Positions 18,670 to 28,671 are shown, numbered from the stretch's first letter. The stretch: DNA of 64,000 nt from Brevibacillus agri (GCF_004117055.1 NZ_CP026363.1:974001-1038000), one strand, 5' to 3'. Numbers and translations are program-made. The notes: generated by a model not told the origin, from the letters alone.

Positions 18670-18931
18670 CTTTCTTTCTGTCTTTTCCTGACAAACAGCC
18701 ACGCGGAGAAGACGGTTTCCAGGCGCCGCGACTTGCGAAGTCCGACCCAGCGGTGCGACGAAGCGAGGGAAAAAGGAACGTAACCCTGAATAAACTGCGA
18801 AGCGGCTACCACTTTTACGTTCCCCCGCGCTTCGTCGCGTAGCGGACAGTCAATCCCACAGCGGGACGTAGAATGAAGCCTAGCCTGGAAACCGTCTTCT
18901 CCCCACTACAGCCCCTCCCAGACAAAGAAAG
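18670..18931. repeat. Long imperfect palindrome between glyA and upp
   Basis: The 415-base gap between glyA and upp holds a folded-back element. A 20-bp perfect inverted repeat has arms at 18705-18724 and 18883-18902 (left arm begins GGAGAAGACGG). An inner pair, 18755-18783 with 18815-18838, begins GCGACGAAGCG and differs by one mismatch and a five-A bulge. Flanking CTTTCTTT and AAAGAAAG extend the outer stem. No protein, tRNA or known riboswitch was recognised. The small open frames here are by-products of the palindrome. It could be a structured RNA or a dispersed repeat unit; one copy is seen in this window. Confidence 0.75.
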
Positions 18932-18954
18932 AAAAAGTACGAAGATTAGGCAAA

Positions 18955-18983
18955 TTGACGGCGACTCTCTCCTTCGCTATGAT
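18955..18983 (+). promoter_or_regulatory. Sigma-A promoter of upp
   Basis: TTGACG (18955-18960) and TATGAT (18978-18983) are 17 bases apart, 37 bases before the upp ATG. Confidence 0.75.
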
Positions 18984-19020
18984 GGAAAAGATGCATTGAT
19001 AGGGAAACGGAGGAACGTAC

Positions 19021-19650
19021 ATGAGCCGTGTATATGTGTTTGACCATCCGCTGATTCAGCATAAAGTGACGTTTATTCGTGACAAGAATACAGGAACCAA
19101 AGAATTTCGCGAACTCGTAGACGAAGTAGCAACCTTGATGGGCTACGAAATCACCCGCGACATGCCGCTTGAGGAAACCACCATCGACACCCCGGTAGCC
19201 ACCTGTAAGTCTAACGTGATTGCCGGCAAAAAAGTTGGACTCGTACCGATCCTCCGTGCAGGACTTGGCATGGTCGACGGACTGCTCAAGCTGATCCCGG
19301 CTGCAAAAGTCGGCCACGTGGGACTGTATCGTGACCCGGAAACCTTACAGCCAGTAGAGTACTACGTCAAGCTGCCTTCCGATGTAGCCGAGCGCGAACT
19401 GATCGTGATTGACCCGATGCTTGCGACTGGCGGTTCTGCTGTCGCGGCGATTGCCGCGTTGAAAAAACGCGGAGCGAGAAATCTCAAGCTCATGTGCCTG
19501 ATTGCTGCTCCGGAAGGCATCAAAATGGTGCAGGACGAGCATCCGGACGTAGATATTTACGTAGCTGCCATTGACGAATATTTAAATGACCATGGATACA
19601 TTGTGCCTGGCCTCGGCGATGCGGGCGACCGCTTGTACGGCACAAAGTAG
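19021..19650 (+). CDS. upp: Uracil phosphoribosyltransferase
   Basis: The 209-residue enzyme joins uracil to PRPP to give UMP. The PRPP-binding loop is [16 protein letters not shown], and the end [14 protein letters not shown] carries the uracil-binding residues. The length is normal. It starts at ATG after CGGAGGA. Confidence 0.97.
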   Translation: MSRVYVFDHPLIQHKVTFIRDKNTGTKEFRELVDEVATLMGYEITRDMPLEETTIDTPVATCKSNVIAGKKVGLVPILRAGLGMVDGLLKLIPAAKVGHVGLYRDPETLQPVEYYVKLPSDVAERELIVIDPMLATGGSAVAAIAALKKRGARNLKLMCLIAAPEGIKMVQDEHPDVDIYVAAIDEYLNDHGYIVPGLGDAGDRLYGTK

Positions 19651-19668
19651 GCGGAGAGGGTATTCCAG

Positions 19669-20817
19669 ATGAAAACAGTAAAAGTAATGACGGTATTCGG
19701 GACGCGTCCGGAAGCGATCAAGATGGCCCCCCTTGTGCATGAGCTGAAAAAGTACAACGGGCAAATCGAATCGGTCGTCTGCGTGACCGCCCAACATCGC
19801 CAAATGCTCGACCAGGTGTTGGGGATTTTCGATATTTCGCCGGACATTGACTTGAACATTATGAAAGACCGCCAGACGCTCGTTGATGTGACCACGCGCG
19901 CCCTGCAAAGTCTCGATGCGGCGATCAAGGAAGTAAAGCCGGATATCGTTTTGGTGCATGGCGATACGACGACTACATTCGTTGCGAGCCTGGCCGCTTT
20001 TTACAACCAGGTAGCGATCGGCCATGTGGAAGCGGGCCTGCGCACATGGGACAAGTATTCGCCGTTCCCGGAAGAGATGAACCGCCAACTGACAGGCGTG
20101 ATGGCCGACCTGCACTTCTCCCCGACAAACGGGTCTGCTGACAACCTCAGACGGGAAGCGAAGCCGGAGGAAAGCATTTACGTAACCGGAAACACCGCGA
20201 TTGATGCGCTGAAAACGACAGTGCGCGAAGATTACACACACCCGGTGCTCGACCGTGTAGGCGACTACAAACTGGTGCTGATGACGGCCCACCGCCGCGA
20301 AAACCTGGGCGAGCCGATGCGCCGCATTTTCCGTGCGGTCAGAAGACTGGTGGACGAGCATCCCGAGATTGCCGTCGTGTACCCGGTCCATCTCAACCCG
20401 GCTGTGCAGGAAGTAGCGCAGGAAATTTTGGGCGATCACGAGCGCATCATACTGATCGAACCGCTTGATGCGCTCGATTTCCACAACTTCGCCCGCCGTG
20501 CTCACCTGATCCTGACCGATTCCGGCGGAGTCCAGGAAGAAGCGCCGTCCCTTGGCGTGCCTGTTCTGGTTCTCAGAGATACAACCGAGCGCCCAGAAGG
20601 GATCGAAGCCGGTACGCTCAAGCTGGCGGGTACAGACGAAGAACAAGTTTACGCGATGGCACACGAGCTGCTGACCAACCAGGCAGCCTACGATGCAATG
20701 GCGCACGCTGCGAATCCGTATGGGGACGGAGAGGCTTCCCGCCGTATCGTAGAAGCGATCCTGCATCATTTTGGATTGCGTTCCGAGCGTCCTGAGCCGT
20801 TCAAGCCGGGACAGTAA
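19669..20817 (+). CDS. mnaA: UDP-N-acetylglucosamine 2-epimerase
   Basis: The 382-residue non-hydrolysing epimerase makes UDP-ManNAc from UDP-GlcNAc. VMTVFGTRPEAIKMAPL opens the protein, and HGDTTTTF, GHVEAGLRT and TDSGGVQEEAPSLG are family landmarks. UDP-ManNAc is the donor used by TagA, whose gene is at 60374, so the enzyme probably feeds wall teichoic acid linkage units. It follows upp by 18 bases, as in many Bacillota. Confidence 0.95.
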   Translation: MKTVKVMTVFGTRPEAIKMAPLVHELKKYNGQIESVVCVTAQHRQMLDQVLGIFDISPDIDLNIMKDRQTLVDVTTRALQSLDAAIKEVKPDIVLVHGDTTTTFVASLAAFYNQVAIGHVEAGLRTWDKYSPFPEEMNRQLTGVMADLHFSPTNGSADNLRREAKPEESIYVTGNTAIDALKTTVREDYTHPVLDRVGDYKLVLMTAHRRENLGEPMRRIFRAVRRLVDEHPEIAVVYPVHLNPAVQEVAQEILGDHERIILIEPLDALDFHNFARRAHLILTDSGGVQEEAPSLGVPVLVLRDTTERPEGIEAGTLKLAGTDEEQVYAMAHELLTNQAAYDAMAHAANPYGDGEASRRIVEAILHHFGLRSERPEPFKPGQ

Positions 20818-20843
20818 TCATTTGCCCATACAGCCAAGAGTGA

Positions 20844-20882
20844 CCCGTCCGGTATCGACTGCTATCATCCGGACGGGTTTTT
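20844..20882 (+). terminator. Terminator after mnaA
   Basis: CCCGTCCGG (20844-20852) and CCGGACGGG (20869-20877) form a 9-bp perfect stem followed by five T residues. Confidence 0.88.
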
Positions 20883-21036
20883 CTGCTGTTTTGGCAGACT
20901 GACGATTTGGTTTGTTTTCCCAAAAGAGAATCTGCAAAATTGGCGAAACTATCCACTACTTCGGTGCGTCTAACGAATAGTTACCGACTTACATAGGGAA
21001 CAGACAGAGTTTGGAAAATGGAGAGGAGTCACCAAC

Positions 21037-24000
21037 ATGAGAGCGCAAAGGATAGTGACGCTGCTCACGGCTACGACGATGGCCTGGGGAGCTTTTGTTC
21101 CGTTTGTGCCCCTTGCGACGAATGTCGCGCACGCCAGGGCGGAAACCAGTGCATTGAATATGGTGTGGCAAACCCCGATTGGCGAGGGGACCACTTTGCT
21201 CAAATATACGAAATCGTTTGCGAATCAGGTCGTGACCATCATGGTTACCAAGGTCGACCTGAACAACCCGTACGTAGAGGTCAAGCCCGTCTACGGGACC
21301 GCCGGCAAGCTGACGGAAAGACAGACCGTCACCCAGATGGCGCGCGAAACAGGCGCGGTTGCGGCGATCAACGCCGACTTTTTCAACATGTCCAAGCGGG
21401 GCGCGCCGTTTGGCATCGTAATAAAGGACGAGCAGTTGATTTCCTCGATGGGGCTGATCTCGTACTGGTATAGCCTGGGGCTGACCGGGGACAAGGTCGC
21501 GATCATCGACAAGTTCGGGTTTGGCGGAAAAGTCACCGCGCCGAACGGGGCTGTCTACTCGATTCAAGGCGTCAACAAAGAAGAGTACAATCCGAGCGAC
21601 GGCCGCAAAAGCCACCAGAACCAACTGAACGTCTACACGCCTTCCTTTGGCAAAACCAGTCTCGGCGCAATTCCGGGCTACAAGGACGTCGTCGAGATTT
21701 TGTTCGTGGACAACGTCGCCAAGGAAGTGCGCGTCAACCAACCGGGAGTCTACATACCTTACAACGGATACGTCTTGTGGGGACACGGCGCGGCAGCGGC
21801 CTTCCTCAAACAAAATTTCCCGGTGGGCGCCAAAGCGACCATCGAGTACCAAACAACTCCGCAAACACTCGACCTGAAGCAAGCCGTCGGGGGCAACGTG
21901 CTGCTCGTGGATCAGGGCAAAGCTTTGACGTCGTTCCAGGCGGACAAGTCGATCACTTCTGTCAATGCACGCACGGCAGTGGGCGTGTCCCAGGATGGCA
22001 AGACGCTGTACATGGTCACCATTGATGCCAGCAAAGGCGTTTACCTGGACGAGCTGGCAAAAATCATGGCAGAGCTCGGCTCCTACCGTGCCGTGAATTT
22101 TGACGGTGGCGGCTCTACGACATTGGCTGCGCGCATGCTGGGCGAGACGCATGCCAACCTCGCCAACAAGCCGAGCGGCGGTGCCGAACGCCGCGTGCCG
22201 ACCGGACTTGCTGTGTACAACACCGCTCCGCCAGGAGAATTGCGAGGATTCCAAATTGACGTGCCAGCGGACATCCTCATCGGCCAAACCGTGACGCTCA
22301 ATGCCTCCAAAGGGTACGACACGCATTACCAGCCATACGCGATCAATCCGGCGAACGTCACGTGGGAAATCCCGCAAGCCGATGCAGGAACAGTAGAGGG
22401 ACAACGCTTTACGCCAGCCCGCTCCGGCCAGATTACACTGACGGGTCGCCTGGGCAACGTGGCGCAAAACAAAGAGGTGCACGTCATTGCGGGCAGCGAA
22501 GTCCAACAAATCGTCGTCTCCCCGAATCCGGTCACGATCGCACCGGGACAAGCCGTGACGCTTGATGTGAAAATCAAGACGAAAAAAGGAGCGACGATTC
22601 AGGCGACGCCGCTCAGCGTCAAAGCGAGCGTAGACTCCGCAGTCGCTACCGTCAACGACAAGCTGCAGTTGATAGCAGGAAGCGAACCGGGAAATGGACA
22701 CCTGACGATTGCGTATGACGGTGTGTCGACAACCGTTCCGTTTGCGGTCGGTCAATTCGAACAGCCATGGCTGACATTTGACAACCAGGTCGGCATGTAC
22801 CACGCGGCCAACCCGAGCAGCATCAGCTCGGCAGGCTCGTTTGCGCTCGTTCAGGACCAGGTGTTCCGCACGAAAAAAGCGGCGAAGCTCGTCTACAACT
22901 TCTCCGGAGCGCCAGCGAACAACATGCGCATCTCTTACGGCGTGCTGGGCGCCCAGCCTGTCGCCATCCCGGGCAAGCCGCTCGGAATCGGCTTGTGGGT
23001 AAACGGGGACAACAGCAGACATTGGCTGCGCGCAGAAGTGCTCGATGCCAACGGCAAAACTGTCTACGTCGATCTGGCCAAAGAAATCGACTGGACAGGC
23101 TGGAAGCAGGTAAAAGGCTACTTCCCGAGCAACGCCGCCTATCCGTTGAAGCTGAAAAGCATCTACGTAGTCGACCAGCCGAACGACGGCATTACGCATG
23201 ACAAAGGAACGCTGTACTTCGACGAGCTGTCGCTCCTTTTGCCGAACCAGACAGGCCAGCCGAGCAATGCGGTTGTCGTGCCTGAGCTGCCGGGCAGCAC
23301 GTCGCTGGGCGCGGAGCTTGACCTTGCCTACTCGTTTGAGAAAACCGCTCCGTTTTTGGACAGCGCTTTGGTGGAAATCGACTCGATCGTCAACCAGCAA
23401 CTGCCCGGGTATGTCCCTGCGGACTACTCGTTCACGATCAAGCCGGGAGAGCGCAAGGCAGGCACGGACGATGCGATCTCGACTTCCCCGATCAAGCTGA
23501 CGCTTGTGCCGAAGAAGTGGATTGCCGGAAAAGGAATCGGACTTCTGTACGTCAACGAAACCAACCAGACGCTCGATCCGCTCTTGGGCACCAAAAACGC
23601 GCAAGGGCAGTGGGTGTATGAGGTGAACAGCTACGGCAAATACGTTCCGTACTATATGGACGATGCAGGCGCGGCGAGTCCGTCGTTCACCGATATCGCC
23701 AACCACCCGGCCAAGAAGGAAATCATGTTTATGGCGGAGAACGGATACGTCAAAGGATTGACGGAAACGAGGTTCGGACCGGAAACTTCGCTTACCAGAG
23801 CGCAATTCGTCACCTTGCTGGCACGTACGTTCCACTGGGAGCTGCCCGACTCGCCGAAGCTCAGCTTCAAGGACAAGGTGCCTGCCTATGCGCAGGGAGC
23901 GGTCCAGGTGGCCGTTGCCAAAGGCCTGGTAAAAGGCTACGAGGACAAGACGTTCCGTCCGGACCAACCTGTGACGAGGGCAGAAGCGGCTGTCATCCTG

Positions 24001-24201
24001 GACCGTCTGGTAAACAAAAAGGGAGCGGCCAAAACGGTTTCCGACAAAGGAACATGGCCGTCCTGGGCTGCCTCGTCCATCACCAACATGGTTGGGCTCG
24101 GCCTGATTGATCCGGTCAGCGGAAAATACCAGCCGAACAAGCCGACGACCCGAGCGGTATGTGTCGTGGCGCTCTATCGCATTTTGCAGCAAACCAAATA
24201 A
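21037..24201 (+). CDS. SLH-anchored phosphodiester glycosidase-like surface protein
   Basis: This 1054-residue exported protein starts with a signal peptide (about residues 1-35, cut near VAHARAE). A phosphodiester-glycosidase (NAGPA-type) domain covers about residues 95-380, with AAINADFFNM and the signature NFDGGGSTT at 354-362. Two Ig-like stretches and a carbohydrate-binding-like region follow. Three S-layer homology repeats close the protein from about residue 882, with FGPETSLTRAQ and FRPDQPVTRAEA. The SLH repeats should bind pyruvylated wall polymer. The family removes sugar-1-phosphate caps from phosphodiesters, so wall polymers are plausible substrates, by inference. It starts at ATG after GGAGAGGAG. 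Confidence 0.92.
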   Translation: MRAQRIVTLLTATTMAWGAFVPFVPLATNVAHARAETSALNMVWQTPIGEGTTLLKYTKSFANQVVTIMVTKVDLNNPYVEVKPVYGTAGKLTERQTVTQMARETGAVAAINADFFNMSKRGAPFGIVIKDEQLISSMGLISYWYSLGLTGDKVAIIDKFGFGGKVTAPNGAVYSIQGVNKEEYNPSDGRKSHQNQLNVYTPSFGKTSLGAIPGYKDVVEILFVDNVAKEVRVNQPGVYIPYNGYVLWGHGAAAAFLKQNFPVGAKATIEYQTTPQTLDLKQAVGGNVLLVDQGKALTSFQADKSITSVNARTAVGVSQDGKTLYMVTIDASKGVYLDELAKIMAELGSYRAVNFDGGGSTTLAARMLGETHANLANKPSGGAERRVPTGLAVYNTAPPGELRGFQIDVPADILIGQTVTLNASKGYDTHYQPYAINPANVTWEIPQADAGTVEGQRFTPARSGQITLTGRLGNVAQNKEVHVIAGSEVQQIVVSPNPVTIAPGQAVTLDVKIKTKKGATIQATPLSVKASVDSAVATVNDKLQLIAGSEPGNGHLTIAYDGVSTTVPFAVGQFEQPWLTFDNQVGMYHAANPSSISSAGSFALVQDQVFRTKKAAKLVYNFSGAPANNMRISYGVLGAQPVAIPGKPLGIGLWVNGDNSRHWLRAEVLDANGKTVYVDLAKEIDWTGWKQVKGYFPSNAAYPLKLKSIYVVDQPNDGITHDKGTLYFDELSLLLPNQTGQPSNAVVVPELPGSTSLGAELDLAYSFEKTAPFLDSALVEIDSIVNQQLPGYVPADYSFTIKPGERKAGTDDAISTSPIKLTLVPKKWIAGKGIGLLYVNETNQTLDPLLGTKNAQGQWVYEVNSYGKYVPYYMDDAGAASPSFTDIANHPAKKEIMFMAENGYVKGLTETRFGPETSLTRAQFVTLLARTFHWELPDSPKLSFKDKVPAYAQGAVQVAVAKGLVKGYEDKTFRPDQPVTRAEAAVILDRLVNKKGAAKTVSDKGTWPSWAASSITNMVGLGLIDPVSGKYQPNKPTTRAVCVVALYRILQQTK

Positions 24202-24212
24202 AGCGCACAAAG

Positions 24213-24257
24213 CAAAGACTATGCTTCTCCAATCACGGGGGAGCGTGGTCTTTTTTT
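24213..24257 (+). terminator. Terminator after the SLH glycosidase gene
   Basis: AAAGACTATGCTTCTCC (24213-24229) pairs imperfectly with GGGGGAGCGTGGTCTTT (24236-24252), using G-U pairs, and a run of T residues follows. Confidence 0.75.
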
Positions 24258-24282
24258 GTTTCCCGCTCCAAAGAAAAAATCG

Positions 24283-24338
24283 TTGTCAAAAATGGTAAAC
24301 CGAATTAACATTTTAGTTAACAAATATATGTTAACCAA
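24283..24338 (+). promoter_or_regulatory. Biotin operon promoter with a BirA-like operator
   Basis: TTGTCA (24283-24288) and TAACAT (24306-24311) are 17 bases apart. A near-perfect 26-bp palindrome at 24313-24338 overlaps the start of transcription, with GTTAACA at 24316-24322 and TGTTAAC at 24329-24335; a GTAAACC half-site is at 24295-24301. GTTAAC-type half-sites are typical of the biotin repressor BirA in Bacillota. The half-site spacing does not exactly match the classical operator, so BirA control is inferred from motif and the adjacent bio genes. Confidence 0.6.
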
Positions 24339-24351
24339 GGATGTGGTATGG

Positions 24352-25725
24352 TTGTTACATACTTATGACTATGACGAGCTGGCGCAAAAGAACAAGCAAT
24401 TTTTGTGGCATCCATTTACGCAGATGAAAGACTACAACGCGCAGGAGCCTTTGATTATTGCCAGAGGCGAAGGAGTCAAGTTGATCGACGTCAATGGCAA
24501 GGCGTATTACGACGGCTTTTCTTCCGTATGGCTGAACGTTCACGGCCACAATGTCCCCGAGCTGAACCAGGCGATCATGGAGCAGCTATCGCAAATCGCG
24601 CACTCGACTCTGCTGGGAATGGCAAACGTGCCGTCCATCCTGCTGGCCGAGCAGCTTGTGCGAATCGCTCCGCCTGGACTCAGCAAAGTGTTTTACTCGG
24701 ACAACGGCGCGACTGCGGTAGAAATCTCCCTGAAAATGGCGTTCCAGTATTGGCAAAACCGCGGGCAGACGGGCAAGCATTCGTTTATCACGATGAACAA
24801 CGCCTACCATGGCGACACGATCGGAGCGACCAGCGTGGGCGCAATCCCGCTGTACCATCAGGTTTACAAGCCACTGTTGTTTTCTCCGCACGTCATCCCT
24901 TACCCGTATCCGTACCGGGATGGAGGCGAACAGGCGGCCATGGAAGCAACCTTGAGCCAGTTGGAGAGCTTGCTGCAGCAAAAAGCAGGCGAGATTGCCG
25001 CCATGATTGTCGAGCCTGTCGTCCAGGGAGCCAGCGGAATGATCGTCATGCCGGACGGCTGTTTGAAACGGATTGCCGAGCTTTTGCGCGCGCATGACGT
25101 GTTGCTGATTGCGGATGAGGTGGCGACAGGCTTTGGACGGACGGGAAAAATGTTCGCCTGTGAGCACGACGGCGTAGTGCCAGACATCATGGCCGTTGCC
25201 AAAGGGCTGACCGGAGGCTATTTGCCTGTAGCCGCCACGCTTGTTACCGAAAACATCTACGACGCTTTTTACGCGGACTACGAGGAACAGAAGACGTTTT
25301 TCCACGGCCACTCGTTTACCGGGAATCCGCTCGGCTGTGCCGTAGCGCTGGAAAACTTGCGGCTGATGGAGGAGCGAAGACTGGTCGATCAGGTGGCAGA
25401 AAAAGCGGTCGGTCTAAAGCAGCTTTTGCAGCCGCTAAAGGCAGAGCCGCACGTCGGCGATATCCGGCAAAAAGGCTTGATGGCAGGAATCGAGCTGGTC
25501 CGGGACAAGCAAACGAAGGAGCCGTACCACTGGAACGAGCGCATCGGCGTCCGCGTCTGCCAGCGGGCGAGAGAAAAAGGGCTGCTGACCAGACCGCTGG
25601 GCAATGTGATCGTCTTCATCCCGCCGCTTGCCTCCAGAATGGGCGAGATTGCGGAAATGGTGCAAATTTTGGCCGAATCCATCCGCGAGGTCACGCTGGA
25701 ACAAAAGGAGCAGGAAGTGCGATGA
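24352..25725 (+). CDS. bioA: Adenosylmethionine-8-amino-7-oxononanoate aminotransferase
   Basis: The protein (457 residues from TTG 24352) is a PLP enzyme that converts KAPA to DAPA, using SAM as amino donor. [10 protein letters not shown] near the start, [13 protein letters not shown] and the lysine loop [11 protein letters not shown] are typical. The start is uncertain: the frame is open from 24256, and ATG 24328 and GTG 24343 are also in frame, but these lie inside the operator and family members begin close to TTG 24352. It overlaps bioD by four bases (ATGA). Confidence 0.93.
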   Translation: MLHTYDYDELAQKNKQFLWHPFTQMKDYNAQEPLIIARGEGVKLIDVNGKAYYDGFSSVWLNVHGHNVPELNQAIMEQLSQIAHSTLLGMANVPSILLAEQLVRIAPPGLSKVFYSDNGATAVEISLKMAFQYWQNRGQTGKHSFITMNNAYHGDTIGATSVGAIPLYHQVYKPLLFSPHVIPYPYPYRDGGEQAAMEATLSQLESLLQQKAGEIAAMIVEPVVQGASGMIVMPDGCLKRIAELLRAHDVLLIADEVATGFGRTGKMFACEHDGVVPDIMAVAKGLTGGYLPVAATLVTENIYDAFYADYEEQKTFFHGHSFTGNPLGCAVALENLRLMEERRLVDQVAEKAVGLKQLLQPLKAEPHVGDIRQKGLMAGIELVRDKQTKEPYHWNERIGVRVCQRAREKGLLTRPLGNVIVFIPPLASRMGEIAEMVQILAESIREVTLEQKEQEVR

Positions 25726-26465
25726 CCAAGCCATTTGCAGGATTGTTCGTTGCCGGGACGGATACGGATGTGGGCAAAACTGTCGTCACCGCTGGAATCG
25801 CGGCGGCGCTGCGCGAGAGAGGCTGCGATCTCGGTGTGTGGAAGCCCGTTCAGTCCGGGGCGTTGGCGCATGAGCAGACGAGCGATGCTTTTCGCTTGCG
25901 GGCCTGGAGCGGTGTAGAGGACTTGTGCGAGGAAATTGCGCCTCTGGCTTTTTCCGCGCCGCTGACGCCCTGGCTGGCAGCACAAGCCGAGGGCAGGACG
26001 CTCGCGCTCGACGAAGTGGTTGCGGGCGGGCATTCCTTGATGGCGAAGCACGACTGGCTGCTGGTAGAGGGGGCCGGCGGGCTGGCAGTGCCTCTGACGC
26101 AAACGGAGATGATGATCGACCTCGCCGTCAGGCTGAACCTGCCGCTGTTGCTGGTCGCCCGCGCAGGGCTTGGCACGATTAACCACACGCTCTTGTCGGT
26201 CTGGTATGCGCGCTCCCGGGGGCTTGAGGTGGCCGGCGTGATTTTAAATGAAGCAGCCCCCGCAACGGCGACCGACCAGAGTATCGCCACGAATGCCGCG
26301 ATGATCGAGCGTTACGGAAATGTGTCTGTCTGGGGAGTGCTGCCGTACATGGGCGGAGCGTTTACCCAACAGCAATTGGCTGAATCGGTGAGGGCGCATG
26401 TGAACGTGTCGCCTGTCGAGAGTGTGCTGAAAAAGCAAACTATTAAAGGGGAGATACAAGGATGA
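25722..26465 (+). CDS. bioD: Dethiobiotin synthetase
   Basis: The 247-residue enzyme closes the ureido ring of dethiobiotin from DAPA, CO2 and ATP. The P-loop GTDTDVGKT is at about residues 12-20, and [11 protein letters not shown] is the second nucleotide/DAPA-binding motif. ATGA overlaps couple it to bioA upstream and bioB downstream. Confidence 0.95.
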   Translation: MTKPFAGLFVAGTDTDVGKTVVTAGIAAALRERGCDLGVWKPVQSGALAHEQTSDAFRLRAWSGVEDLCEEIAPLAFSAPLTPWLAAQAEGRTLALDEVVAGGHSLMAKHDWLLVEGAGGLAVPLTQTEMMIDLAVRLNLPLLLVARAGLGTINHTLLSVWYARSRGLEVAGVILNEAAPATATDQSIATNAAMIERYGNVSVWGVLPYMGGAFTQQQLAESVRAHVNVSPVESVLKKQTIKGEIQG

Positions 26466-27457
26466 ACAAGACGGTTGCCGTGAACTGGAACGAGTATGCA
26501 GAGAAGGCTGTGCAAAAGGAAGCGCTGACGCAGGAGGAGGCGTTGCGCGTCTTGCAAGCGCCAGACGATGAGCTGCTGCCGCTATTGCACGCCGCTTTTC
26601 AGGTCAGGAAGCACTTTTTCGGGAAAAAGGTCAAGCTGAACATGATCCTGAACGCCAAAAGCGGCCTGTGCCCGGAAGATTGCGGGTACTGCTCGCAGTC
26701 GATCGTCTCCACAGCTCCTGTAGCCAAGTACACCATGCTCGACAAAGACACGCTGCTGGCAGGAGCGCGGGAAGCGCTGAACCGGAAGGCAGGGACGTAC
26801 TGTATCGTCGCTTCCGGCCGTGGTCCGACCGAAAAGGAGCTGGGCCAGGTGATCGAAGCAGTCAAAGAAATTCGCGAGACAATGCCGCTGAAAATATGCG
26901 CTTGTCTCGGCATCCTGAGCGACGAGCAGGCACAGCGGCTGAAGGAAGCGGGCGTGCATCGCTACAACCACAACCTGAACACAAGCCGCAACCATTACTC
27001 GGCGATCACGACGACCCATACATACGATCAGCGGGTGGAAACCGTCGATACGGTGAAAAAAGCCGGGATGTCACCGTGCTCTGGCGTCATCGTCGGCATG
27101 GGGGAGAGCGACGAGGAGATCGTCGAGATGGCATTTGCCTTGCGCAGTCTGGATGCGGATTCGATCCCGGTCAACTTTTTGAATGCGATTCCGGGGACTC
27201 CGCTGCAAAACCAGGGCCGCACGCCTGCGCAAAAGGCGCTGAAGGTGTTGGCGCTGTTCCGCTTCGTCTGCCCTGACAAGGAAATTCGCGTGGCAGGCGG
27301 ACGCGAGGTGAATCTGCGCAGCTTGCAGCCGCTGTCGCTCTACGCGGCCAATTCGCTGTTTGTCGGCGACTATTTGACGACGCCGGGCCAGGAGATTTCC
27401 AGCGATCACAAAATGATCGAAGACCTTGGCTTCGAGATCGAGCTATGTGCGCTGTAG
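26462..27457 (+). CDS. bioB: Biotin synthase
   Basis: The 331-residue radical SAM enzyme inserts sulfur into dethiobiotin. The cluster cysteines are C70, C74 and C77 in CPEDCGYC. The YNHNLNTSR motif and VNFLNAIPGTP are typical, and the conserved arginine region RVAGGREVNLR supports binding of the second [2Fe-2S] cluster. It starts at ATG overlapping the bioD stop. Confidence 0.97.
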   Translation: MNKTVAVNWNEYAEKAVQKEALTQEEALRVLQAPDDELLPLLHAAFQVRKHFFGKKVKLNMILNAKSGLCPEDCGYCSQSIVSTAPVAKYTMLDKDTLLAGAREALNRKAGTYCIVASGRGPTEKELGQVIEAVKEIRETMPLKICACLGILSDEQAQRLKEAGVHRYNHNLNTSRNHYSAITTTHTYDQRVETVDTVKKAGMSPCSGVIVGMGESDEEIVEMAFALRSLDADSIPVNFLNAIPGTPLQNQGRTPAQKALKVLALFRFVCPDKEIRVAGGREVNLRSLQPLSLYAANSLFVGDYLTTPGQEISSDHKMIEDLGFEIELCAL

Positions 27458-27474
27458 GTAAAGAGGTGTGGCAC

Positions 27475-28671
27475 ATGAAACGCAAGTACGAATGGCTGGA
27501 GGCGGAGTGGAGCCGGATGCGGGAGCAGTCGCTGGACAGAACGTGGCAGACGGTTGAACCGATAGCCGAAGCAGGCGGCGCATGGATTCGGGTTTGCGGG
27601 AAAAAGCTGCTGAATTTGTCCGCCAACAACTATCTGGGGCTTGCTCATGAAGAGCGAATCGTGGAAGCGGGCGAAAAGGCTGCGAGAAAATGGGGCGCAG
27701 GCGGCACTGCTTCCCGCCTCGTGCTCGGCAACTACCCGCTGTACGACGAACTGGAGCGGCGCCTGGCCGAGTGGAAGCAGCGCGAAGGAGCGCTCGTGTT
27801 TGCCAACGGCTATCAGGCGAATACGGGAGTGATCGCGGCACTGGCAGGCCGGGGCGATGTCGTTTTTAGCGATCGGCTGAACCACGCCAGCATCGTCGAC
27901 GGCATCATCCTGAGCCGTGCCGAGCACGTCCGGTATCGGCACAACGATCTGGAGCATCTGGAGTTTTTGCTGCAAAAGCATCAGGGAGCGAGACGAAAAT
28001 GGATCGTGACGGACAGCGTGTTTTCCATGGATGGCGACAAGGCTCCGCTGCTTGCTTTGGCCGAGCTGCGCGAGCGCTACGGCGCCCTGCTCATGGTCGA
28101 CGAGGCGCATGCAGGGGGAGTGCGCGGGGAACAGGGCCAGGGCTTGTGCCACGAGCTGGGGATGGCCGATCAGGTAGATGTGCTCATGGGCACGTTCAGC
28201 AAAGCTTTTGGGGTGTACGGCGCCTACGTCTGTGCCGATCAGCCCGTGATTCGCCATCTGCGCTCGAAGGCCCGCTCGCTCATTTACTCCACCGCTCTGC
28301 CGCCTGCCGTCATCGGCTCGACGCTTGCAGCTTTGACGCAGATCGAAACGGACACGTGGAGAAGGCAAGCTCTCCGGCAAAACGCGAGTTGGTTCCGCCA
28401 GAAACTGCGCGCGAGCGGCTTTGCCGTAGCAGATGAGGACACGCAAATTATCCCGCTGGCGATAGGAGAAAACGAGCGGGCGCTGCAATTCAGCCAGAAG
28501 CTTCTGGAGCGCGGGATTGCCGCTGTCGCCATCCGTCCGCCCACCGTTCCGGACGGGACGGCGCGCATCCGCTTTACCGTGATGGCGACGCATACGCCGG
28601 ATGAGCTAGCGTGGGCCGTCCAGGAGCTGGCTGCCATTCGTGATGAGCTGGACGGGAGGGAGGCGCTGTGA
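27475..28671 (+). CDS. bioF: 8-amino-7-oxononanoate synthase
   Basis: The protein (398 residues) condenses pimeloyl-ACP or -CoA with alanine in a PLP-dependent reaction. NYLGLAHEERI, GGTASRLVLGN and the lysine loop MGTFSKAFGVYGAY are characteristic. 2-amino-3-ketobutyrate CoA ligase is a close relative, but the bio operon decides the assignment. ATG 27475 follows AAAGAGGTG; an upstream in-frame ATG at 27445 lies inside bioB. Confidence 0.93.
   Translation: MKRKYEWLEAEWSRMREQSLDRTWQTVEPIAEAGGAWIRVCGKKLLNLSANNYLGLAHEERIVEAGEKAARKWGAGGTASRLVLGNYPLYDELERRLAEWKQREGALVFANGYQANTGVIAALAGRGDVVFSDRLNHASIVDGIILSRAEHVRYRHNDLEHLEFLLQKHQGARRKWIVTDSVFSMDGDKAPLLALAELRERYGALLMVDEAHAGGVRGEQGQGLCHELGMADQVDVLMGTFSKAFGVYGAYVCADQPVIRHLRSKARSLIYSTALPPAVIGSTLAALTQIETDTWRRQALRQNASWFRQKLRASGFAVADEDTQIIPLAIGENERALQFSQKLLERGIAAVAIRPPTVPDGTARIRFTVMATHTPDELAWAVQELAAIRDELDGREAL

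Noticed and set aside
18639..18842. Small open frames on both strands inside the glyA-upp gap
   Set aside because: They lie in the palindrome, have no ribosome site and no protein-like sequence.
20989..24210. A very long open frame (over 1000 residues) on the minus strand opposite the SLH glycosidase
   Set aside because: It mirrors the codon pattern of the plus-strand gene, has no known motifs and a repetitive basic composition; it is a shadow.
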